From Streptomyces sp. NRRL WC-3549 (GTDB lineage Bacteria; Actinomycetota; Actinomycetes; Streptomycetales; Streptomycetaceae): DNA of 6,509 nt. Both the position numbers and the translations under genes were made by a program. Numbering within the stretch: position 1 is the stretch's first letter; every line of letters starts with the position of its first letter. The notes below the pieces were generated by a model. The model was not told where the DNA came from. It did not search any database and saw only the letters and a list, made by a program, of their open reading frames with translations. The DNA is taken from NCBI RefSeq assembly GCF_000721935.1, contig NZ_KL585385.1:18093-24601 (forward strand). The letters run 5' to 3'. Below, one piece after another: positions 1 to 4,715 of the stretch.

Positions 1-20
1 GAGATGTGTATAAGAGACAG
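1..20 (+). other. Nextera/Tn5 mosaic-end adaptor remnant (artefact)
   Basis: Positions 2-20 read AGATGTGTATAAGAGACAG, an exact match to the 19-bp Tn5 transposase mosaic end carried by Nextera-type library adaptors. The G at position 1 is the base that precedes the mosaic end in the read-2 adaptor arm, although one base is weak evidence for which arm it is. The stretch is AT-rich compared with its surroundings and ends exactly where GC-rich coding sequence begins at 21. I read it as untrimmed adaptor at a contig end, not as a transposon in the organism: no transposase or second end is present. It should be masked, and no open reading frame that uses these bases should be annotated. Confidence 0.95.
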
Positions 21-77
21 GCCCAACGGCCCCACCGGGCCGAGGAGGCCGGGTGCGCTGTCTTCGGGGTCGGTCAT
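21..77 (-). CDS. 5' end of a downstream gene, probably an alpha/beta hydrolase (partial)
   Basis: An ATG at 77-75 overlaps the TGA stop of the holin-like gene (76-74) as ATGA. It opens a frame that runs without a stop to base 21, where the adaptor begins. The 19 visible codons read MTDPEDSAPGLLGPVGPLG. There is no clear ribosome binding site just upstream, which fits translational coupling through the overlapping stop and start. The peptide is too short and too low in information to name a family. The proposed product rests only on gene order: in Mycobacterium tuberculosis the holin-like Rv3669 is followed by Rv3670 (EphE, an alpha/beta-fold epoxide hydrolase) and then the MarP protease. That the frame is a real gene is fairly likely; the hydrolase identity is inference. 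Confidence 0.6.
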
Positions 78-604
78 GTGGACGAGCGTGCCACAGCGGA
101 CGCCTCGTCCTGGACCGGTCGGTTCTCGACGGCCTTGTCCAGGAGGGTGCCGCCCGGTGCCCGGTCGAGCTCGCCCGCCACGACGCCGGGGCGCGGGTGC
201 GGCTTGACGCCCTGGAGGACCGCGGCGCTCTGCTTGGCCGAGGCGATGGACTTCTCCGGCGGCTTGACCTTCTTGAGTTTGGCCAGCCCGAAGGCGAGTG
301 CGAGAAGGCCCAGCAGGATGTATGCCCCGCCCACGATCAGGAACGACCAGGCGAGTCCGAGCCCGAGGTTGTGGATGCCGTAGGCCGCCGCGAAGCTCAG
401 CACCGGGACCGAGAAGAGGAGCAGCACGCCGGCGACAATGGCTGAGGCGCTCCCGATCACCCCACGCTTGACGTCCTGGCGCATCTCGGCTTTGGCCAGG
501 GCGATCTCGTCGTGGACCAGCGCCGACAGCTCGGCCGTGGCTGACGCGAAAAGCTGCCCGAGGCTGCGGTCGGTGCTGCCCGGGTGGTTGCTGGGGTCGC
601 TCAT
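74..604 (-). CDS. Phage-holin-family (superfamily III type) small membrane protein
   Basis: A 176-aa protein with the layout of the actinobacterial Phage_holin_3_6 family. The N-terminal amphipathic region (residues about 14-48) contains the family-like stretch ELSALVHDEIALAKAEM. Two hydrophobic helices follow (about 49-76 and 82-109), then a basic turn (LAKLKKVK), a PPEKSIASAKQ segment typical of the family, and a polar, probably disordered C-terminal tail of about 45 residues. The ATG at 604 is preceded by GGGAG (615-611) with a 6-base spacer. It starts 39 bases after the nhaA stop and its own stop overlaps the next start, so it sits inside an operon. Homologues (for example Rv3669 of M. 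tuberculosis) occupy a conserved chromosomal block, so despite the family name there is no sign of a prophage or a lysis cassette. Its molecular role is unknown; a membrane-associated housekeeping function is inferred. Confidence 0.85.
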   Translation of the reverse strand: MSDPSNHPGSTDRSLGQLFASATAELSALVHDEIALAKAEMRQDVKRGVIGSASAIVAGVLLLFSVPVLSFAAAYGIHNLGLGLAWSFLIVGGAYILLGLLALAFGLAKLKKVKPPEKSIASAKQSAAVLQGVKPHPRPGVVAGELDRAPGGTLLDKAVENRPVQDEASAVARSST

Positions 605-621
605 CCCTGACTCCCTCTCCT

Positions 622-638
622 CATCGGTACATCCGATG
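622..638 (-). other. Small hairpin between nhaA and the holin-like gene
   Basis: CATCGG (622-627) and CCGATG (633-638) form a perfect 6-bp inverted repeat with a 5-base loop. It lies in the 39-base gap between the nhaA stop (644) and the Shine-Dalgarno of the holin-like gene (about 611-622), and its leader-side arm touches the edge of that purine-rich stretch. It is too weak to be a convincing terminator. It could stabilise the upstream mRNA end or modulate translation of the next gene, or be chance. Confidence 0.35.
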
Positions 639-643
639 TCAGA

Positions 644-2044
644 TCATGCCGGACTGTCCGGCTTGTTGCGCGCTGCCCCCGCCCGTTCGGCAAGGCGCCG
701 GTGCTCGGCCGCCTTCCTCTCGTGGATGGCGGCCATGCGCCGGTGGTGCTCCGGATCGTCCTGTTCGTAGACATCGGGGACACCTGATGCGTCCTCGTCA
801 CGCTCCTCGGCTTCGGACAGTGCTCGGTATCTCCGTACCCGGAGTCTCAGGAGTACACCGGCGAGTACGGCGGCGATCAGTGACCCCATCAGAACCGCCG
901 CCTTGACCTCGTTGATCATCTCCTCGTCGCCCACGAAGGCGAGTTCCCCGATGAGGAGTGAGACGGTGAAGCCGATACCGGCGAGCGTGGCGACCGCGAA
1001 GAGGTCGGCCCAGGCCAGGTCCTTGCTCAGTTCGGCCCTGGTGAACCGGGTGACGAGCCATGTACCGCCGAAGATGCCGAGCGTCTTGCCGACGATCAGT
1101 CCGAGTACCACCCCGAGTGTCTCGGGCCGGGTGAACACGCCCGCCAGTGCGTCGCCCTTGAGGGTGACACCGGCCGAGAACAGCGCGAACAGCGGCACCG
1201 CGACACCGGCCGACACGGGGCGTACGAGATGCTCCAGACGCTCGCCCGGGGACTGTGCCTCCCCCTCCCGCCTGCTGCAGCGGAGCATGAGGCCCATGGC
1301 CACACCGGCGATCGTGGCGTGGACACCGCTGTTGTACATCAGGCCCCAGATCACCAGGGCGAGCGGCAGATGGATGTACCAGCCCCGGACGCCGGTGCGC
1401 AGCAGTACGTAGAAGACGACGAGGCCCGCGACGGCCCCGCCCAGGGCCAGGAAGTTGATGCTGTCCGTGAAGAAGACCGCGATGACGAGGATCGCGAACA
1501 GGTCGTCGACGACGGCGAGCGTCAGCAGGAACGCGCGCAGCGCGGACGGCAGGGACGTTCCGATGACCGCGAGGACGGCGAGCGCGAACGCGATGTCGGT
1601 AGCGGTGGGGACGGCCCAGCCGGCCGTCGAACCGTCACCCAGGACGACGGTCAGGGTGTAGACGAGTGCGGGCACCGCCATACCGCACAGGGCGGCTGCC
1701 ACCGGTAGGACCGCGGCCTTCGGGTCGCGGAGTTCACCGGCGACCAGCTCACGCTTGAGCTCGACGCCCGCGACGAAGAAGAAGACGGCCAGCAGTCCGT
1801 CGGCGGCCCAGTGTGCGACGGAGAGATGGAGGCCCAGCGCCTCGGGTCCGAAGTGGAAGTGGCTGACGGCGTCGTAACCGGAGCCGTAGGTGTTCGCCCA
1901 GACCAGCGCGGCGATCGCAGCGATCAGGAGGATGACCCCGCCGACCGTCTCCGTGCGCAGGGCGTCGGCGAGGTAGGTGCGCTCGGGCGGCGAGAGACGG
2001 CCCAGCAGCGTACGGCGGGGGGAGGGTGGAAGGGGCGCGGCCAC
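644..2044 (-). CDS. nhaA: Na+/H+ antiporter NhaA
   Basis: A 466-aa integral membrane protein of the NhaA family, which expels Na+ (or Li+) in exchange for protons and controls internal pH and salt. The key residues align with E. coli NhaA at a near-constant offset: D82 (E. coli D65) and E95 (E78) in DGLLAVFFFVAGVELKREL, D150 (D133) in PTATDIAFAL, the ion-binding pair D180-D181 (D163/D164) in LAVVDDLFAI, and K320 (K300) in VGKTLG. About 12 hydrophobic helices span residues 33-400. A charged, His-rich cytoplasmic tail of about 65 residues follows, making the protein longer than the 388-aa E. coli enzyme. I chose the GTG at 2044 because GGAGGT (2056-2051) lies 6 bases upstream and the product then starts MAAPLPPSPRRTLLGRLS; the GTG at 2092 would put that ribosome site inside the gene. 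It is first in an operon with the holin-like gene and probably the next gene. Confidence 0.95.
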   Translation of the reverse strand: MAAPLPPSPRRTLLGRLSPPERTYLADALRTETVGGVILLIAAIAALVWANTYGSGYDAVSHFHFGPEALGLHLSVAHWAADGLLAVFFFVAGVELKRELVAGELRDPKAAVLPVAAALCGMAVPALVYTLTVVLGDGSTAGWAVPTATDIAFALAVLAVIGTSLPSALRAFLLTLAVVDDLFAILVIAVFFTDSINFLALGGAVAGLVVFYVLLRTGVRGWYIHLPLALVIWGLMYNSGVHATIAGVAMGLMLRCSRREGEAQSPGERLEHLVRPVSAGVAVPLFALFSAGVTLKGDALAGVFTRPETLGVVLGLIVGKTLGIFGGTWLVTRFTRAELSKDLAWADLFAVATLAGIGFTVSLLIGELAFVGDEEMINEVKAAVLMGSLIAAVLAGVLLRLRVRRYRALSEAEERDEDASGVPDVYEQDDPEHHRRMAAIHERKAAEHRRLAERAGAARNKPDSPA

Positions 2045-2050
2045 GAGGGG

Positions 2051-2056
2051 ACCTCC
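2051..2056 (-). promoter_or_regulatory. Ribosome binding site that fixes the nhaA start
   Basis: GGAGGT on the minus strand, 6 bases before the GTG at 2044. It is part of a perfect 10-base palindrome, CCTCCGGAGG (2052-2061), so the Shine-Dalgarno is immediately preceded by its own complement. The loop would be too short for a local hairpin, but alternative pairing with other parts of the leader is possible. Confidence 0.8.
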
Positions 2057-2332
2057 GGAGGGGATACGGCAGCGATGGCATGGCGGATGCACGTGCCGAC
2101 CAGACTTCCCGGCGCCCCTGTGGAGATGTCCTATGCGGTTTTGGGTGACACGCCGGCGTACCGCGCCGACGGAACCACCACTCTACCCGGGGCACCTGGA
2201 ACGGTAGCCAGGTCCGGGCGAGAGCGCTCTGCGACGTGCCGACGGTGTGGGGCGGTGGGGTGACTGCCGCGGTGGCCGTCGCCGTGCCGCGCGGTGAGTC
2301 CGCGCCGGGGTGCCGGGGACACGCCCGCGGTA
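2057..2332 (-). promoter_or_regulatory. nhaA upstream/leader region, no gene found
   Basis: About 275 bases between the acs terminator hairpins and the nhaA ribosome site. I find no credible gene: the short frames here have arginine- and proline-rich compositions typical of non-coding GC-rich DNA. One TAGAGT hexamer (minus strand, 2185-2180) matches the Streptomyces sigma-HrdB -10 pattern TAGRRT, but no good -35 lies at 16-19 bases. If used, it would give a leader of roughly 130 bases. A second hexamer, TAGGAC (2133-2128), is closer to the gene and also lacks a -35. Short palindromes occur at 2221-2230 (AGAGCGCTCT) and 2089-2096 (GCACGTGC). A promoter must lie here if nhaA is transcribed separately from acs, but its exact position is uncertain. 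Confidence 0.4.
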
Positions 2333-2348
2333 GGGCCCGGACGGGCCC
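2333..2348 (-). terminator. Secondary hairpin behind acs
   Basis: GGGCCC (2333-2338), loop GGAC, GGGCCC (2343-2348): a 6-bp all-GC stem 11 bases beyond the main acs hairpin. It has no U-tract. It probably acts as a back-up to the stronger hairpin at 2360-2389, if it acts at all. Confidence 0.35.
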
Positions 2349-2359
2349 CGGCAGGCCGA

Positions 2360-2389
2360 AGGGGTACCCGGCCGTGTCCGGGTACCCCT
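2360..2389 (-). terminator. Hairpin terminator of acs
   Basis: A perfect 12-bp inverted repeat, AGGGGTACCCGG (2360-2371) and CCGGGTACCCCT (2378-2389), with the 6-base loop CCGTGT. It begins 49 bases after the acs stop on the minus strand. There is no following run of T, which is common for Streptomyces terminators. Its perfection and position make it the best terminator in the window. A weaker 7-bp repeat, CTGCCGC/GCGGCAG (2405-2411 and 2422-2428), lies between it and the stop codon. It separates acs from the nhaA operon, so the two are probably transcribed independently. Confidence 0.75.
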
Positions 2390-2438
2390 CACGTCCTTGC
2401 GCGCCTGCCGCCTCGCACGTCGCGGCAGCGCCGCTTTC

Positions 2439-4394
2439 CTAGTCCTCGGAAGGCGCTGCGGGGAGCTGCGTCTGGATGAGGTCCATGACCGACGCGTCGG
2501 TGAGCGTGGTGACATCGCCCAGCTCGCGGTTCTCGGCCACATCACGCAGCAGACGCCGCATGATCTTGCCGGAACGGGTCTTCGGCAGCTCGGCCACGGG
2601 CAGCACGCGCTTCGGCTTCGCGATCGGGCCGAGCGTGGCACCGACGTGGTTGCGCAGCTCGGCGACCAGTTCCTCGGATGTGACGGCGGAGCCGCGCAGG
2701 ATGACGAAGGCGACGATGGCCTGACCGGTGGTCTCGTCGTTGGCACCGACCACGGCCGCCTCGGCGACCGAGGGGTGCGAGACGAGCGCGGACTCGACCT
2801 CGGTCGTGGAGATGTTGTGCCCCGAGACGAGCATGACGTCGTCGACGCGGCCGAGGAGCCAGATGTCGCCGTCCTCGTCCTTCTTGGCGCCGTCGCCGGC
2901 GAAGTACTGGCCCTCGAACCGCGACCAGTAGGTGTCGATGAAGCGCTGGTCGTCGCCCCAGATGGTGCGGAGCATCGACGGCCACGGCTCGGTGAGGACC
3001 AGATAGCCACCTCCGCCGTCCGGCACCTCGCGGGCCTCGTCGTCGACGACGGTGGCGGAGATACCGGGGAGGGCACGCTGCGCGGACCCCGGCTTGGTCG
3101 CGGTCACTCCGGGGAGCGGCGAGATCATCATCGCGCCGGTCTCGGTCTGCCACCAGGTGTCCACGATCGGGCACGTGTCGGCCCCGATGTGCTTGCGGTA
3201 CCACATCCACGCCTCGGGGTTGATCGGCTCGCCGACCGAACCGAGGACGCGCAGCGAGGTCAGGTCGAACTTGGCGGGGATGTCGTCACCCCACTTCATG
3301 AACGTCCGGATCGCCGTCGGAGCCGTGTAGAGGATCGTGACGCCGTACTTCTGGACGATCTCCCAGAAGCGCCCCTGGTGAGGGGTGTCGGGGGTGCCCT
3401 CGTACATCACCTGGGTGGCACCGTTGGCCAGCGGCCCGTACACGATGTACGAGTGCCCGGTCACCCAGCCGATGTCGGCGGTGCACCAGTACACGTCGGT
3501 CTCGGGCTTGAGGTCGAAGACCGCGTGATGCGTGTACGCCGCCTGGGTCAGGTATCCACCGGAGGTGTGCAGGATGCCCTTCGGCTTCCCCGTGGTGCCC
3601 GAGGTGTAGAGGATGAAGAGCGGCTGCTCCGCGTCGAAGGCCTCCGGGGTGTGCTCGGCGGACTGTCGGCCGGTGATCTCGTGCCACCAGACGTCGCGGC
3701 CCTCGGTCCAGGCGGTGTCCTGGCCGGTGCGCCGGACGACGACGACGTGGTCGACGGTGTCCAGCCGGGAGACGGCGTCGTCCACGGCCGGCTTCAGGGC
3801 GGACGGCTTGCCCCGCCGGTAACCGCCGTCGGAGGTGATGACGACCCTGGCGTCGGCATCCTGGATTCGGGCGGCGATGGCGTCGGCGGAGAAGCCGCCG
3901 AAGACCACGGAGTGGGCGGCGCCGATGCGGGCGCAGGCCAGCATCGCGATGGCCGCCTCGGGGATCATCGGCAGATAGACGGCGACCCGGTCGCCCTTGC
4001 CGACACCCAGTTCGGTCAGGGCGTTGGCCGCCCGGGAGACCTCGTCCTTCAGCTCCGCGTAGGTGATGGCGCGGCTGTCCCCGGGCTCACCCTCGAAGTG
4101 GATGGCGACCCGGTCGCCGTTGCCCGCCTCGACGTGACGGTCCACGCAGTTGTACGCGACGTTGAGCTCGCCGTCCGCGAACCACTTCGCGAAGGGAGGG
4201 TTGCTCCAGTCGAGCGTCTCGGTCGGCTCCGTGGCCCACGTCAGGCGACGGGCCTGCTCGGCCCAGAAGCCCAGCCGGTCCGCCTCGGCCTGCTCGTACG
4301 CCTCCACGGTCACGTTGGCGTTCGCGGCCAGATCGGCAGGCGGTGTGAACCGCCGCTCCTCCTTGAGCAGATTGGCCAGGCTCTCGTTGCTCAC
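2439..4394 (-). CDS. acs: Acetyl-CoA synthetase (AMP-forming)
   Basis: A 651-aa cytoplasmic enzyme that makes acetyl-CoA from acetate, ATP and CoA through acetyl-AMP. An N-terminal ACS domain leads into the AMP-binding core: the P-loop [11 protein letters not shown] (263-273), the A5 motif WWQTETG (414-420), YFAGDGA (497-503) and the hinge motif [16 protein letters not shown] (515-530). The C-terminal domain carries [11 protein letters not shown] (604-614) with K610, equivalent to Salmonella Acs K609, the lysine acetylated by Pat-type enzymes and released by CobB sirtuins. The acetate pocket residues V311, T312, V387 and W415 match Salmonella V310, T311, V386 and W414, so acetate is the expected substrate. 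I chose the GTG at 4394: GGGAG (4404-4400) lies 5 bases upstream and the product starts [16 protein letters not shown] as in Streptomyces homologues. An ATG at 4406 has a poor ribosome site, and the frame open to 4652 would overrun the promoter region. The S. coelicolor counterpart is SCO3563. Confidence 0.97.
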   Translation of the reverse strand: MSNESLANLLKEERRFTPPADLAANANVTVEAYEQAEADRLGFWAEQARRLTWATEPTETLDWSNPPFAKWFADGELNVAYNCVDRHVEAGNGDRVAIHFEGEPGDSRAITYAELKDEVSRAANALTELGVGKGDRVAVYLPMIPEAAIAMLACARIGAAHSVVFGGFSADAIAARIQDADARVVITSDGGYRRGKPSALKPAVDDAVSRLDTVDHVVVVRRTGQDTAWTEGRDVWWHEITGRQSAEHTPEAFDAEQPLFILYTSGTTGKPKGILHTSGGYLTQAAYTHHAVFDLKPETDVYWCTADIGWVTGHSYIVYGPLANGATQVMYEGTPDTPHQGRFWEIVQKYGVTILYTAPTAIRTFMKWGDDIPAKFDLTSLRVLGSVGEPINPEAWMWYRKHIGADTCPIVDTWWQTETGAMMISPLPGVTATKPGSAQRALPGISATVVDDEAREVPDGGGGYLVLTEPWPSMLRTIWGDDQRFIDTYWSRFEGQYFAGDGAKKDEDGDIWLLGRVDDVMLVSGHNISTTEVESALVSHPSVAEAAVVGANDETTGQAIVAFVILRGSAVTSEELVAELRNHVGATLGPIAKPKRVLPVAELPKTRSGKIMRRLLRDVAENRELGDVTTLTDASVMDLIQTQLPAAPSED

Positions 4395-4435
4395 GACATC
4401 TCCCATTCCCAGGGTGTCCGTTGTGTCCGGGGGAC

Positions 4436-4464
4436 AGCTCATCAGGCCGCAGGCCAGGTGACAA
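4436..4464 (-). promoter_or_regulatory. Candidate acs promoter
   Basis: On the minus strand TTGTCA (4464-4459; five of six bases of TTGACA) is followed after exactly 17 bases by TGAGCT (4441-4436). The latter is only a moderate match to a -10, lacking the A at position 2. Transcription would begin near 4430 and give a leader of about 36 bases before the GTG at 4394. The -35 is convincing and the -10 is not; other promoters nearer the DasR-like palindrome are possible. Confidence 0.3.
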
Positions 4465-4477
4465 GTGTCTTCCGGAA

Positions 4478-4493
4478 ATTGGTTTAGACCTGT
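4478..4493. promoter_or_regulatory. DasR-operator-like (dre) palindrome upstream of acs
   Basis: ATTGGTTTAGACCTGT (plus strand; minus strand ACAGGTCTAAACCAAT) matches the 16-base Streptomyces dre consensus ACTGGTCTAGACCAGT at 13 of 16 positions, including the outer GGT/ACC half-sites and central TA. DasR is the GntR-family regulator of N-acetylglucosamine and chitin use. Deacetylation of GlcNAc-6-phosphate by NagA releases acetate, the substrate of Acs, so a site here makes metabolic sense. It lies 84 bases upstream of the acs start and just upstream of the candidate -35. The site is seen; the regulation is inferred. Confidence 0.5.
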
Positions 4494-4619
4494 GTTTCGT
4501 GTATGGGGGCACGCGTCCCGCCTCCGCGGCGGCATGGAAAGGACACGGAAGCGGGACCACAAGGTCTCACGGACCCGGGGTGCGAGAGGTTCAGGCGGTC
4601 TCAGGCGTCCACGGGCGCG

Positions 4620-4637
4620 TCTCCGGCCGGCCGGAGA
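4620..4637 (-). terminator. Palindromic hairpin behind the SulP-carbonic anhydrase gene
   Basis: TCTCCGGCCGGCCGGAGA is a perfect 18-base palindrome that can fold into a 7-bp stem with a CCGG loop. It lies 78 bases beyond the stop codon at 4716. No T-run follows. It is likely to end transcription of the upstream gene before the acs promoter. Confidence 0.45.
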
Positions 4638-4681
4638 GCCCCAGGGCCGCACGGACTACCTGGCCGACGCCGCGTACACCG

Positions 4682-4699
4682 CTCGGGTCGGTGCCCGAG
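4682..4699 (-). terminator. Short hairpin behind the SulP-carbonic anhydrase gene
   Basis: CTCGGG (4682-4687) and CCCGAG (4694-4699) form a 6-bp stem with a 6-base loop, starting 16 bases after the stop codon. An 8-bp repeat, CCGTGCCG (4701-4708) and CGGCACGG (4723-4730), directly adjoins it and straddles the stop codon itself. Together they could form a compound 3'-end structure. Each alone is modest for DNA of this GC content. Confidence 0.35.
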
Positions 4700-4715
4700 G
4701 CCGTGCCGGGAGGGC

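Noticed and set aside
2045..2092. Longer nhaA start at 2092
   Set aside because: No Shine-Dalgarno stands in front of it, whereas GGAGGT is correctly placed before the GTG at 2044.
2131..2322. 63-codon frame in the acs-nhaA gap
   Set aside because: Arg-, Pro- and His-rich translation, no ribosome site worth noting and no recognisable similarity; it is typical of random GC-rich DNA.
2045..2332. Lithium (nhaA-I/nhaA-II) or sodium riboswitch in front of nhaA
   Set aside because: I could not find the conserved features of these classes by eye, and they are known mainly from other phyla. A covariance-model search of this segment would decide it.
4458..4471. CRP-type site around GTGACAAGTGTC upstream of acs
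   Set aside because: Only one GTGA half-site is present; no TCAC partner occurs at the required spacing.
2397..4487. 696-codon open frame on the plus strand, antisense to acs
   Set aside because: It is the codon-bias shadow of acs in high-GC DNA. The translation is Asp-, Gly-, Val- and Arg-rich with no recognisable domain, and the minus strand carries an unmistakable enzyme.
4486..4515. GlnR box near the GAAAC in the acs upstream region (minus strand)
   Set aside because: The GAAAC half-site is present but no GTnAC half-site lies six bases before it.
4395..4652. N-terminal extension of acs to a start at 4652
   Set aside because: The extra 86 residues are Arg- and Pro-rich and unlike any Acs. 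They would cover the DasR-like site and the promoter region, and a good ribosome site supports the GTG at 4394.
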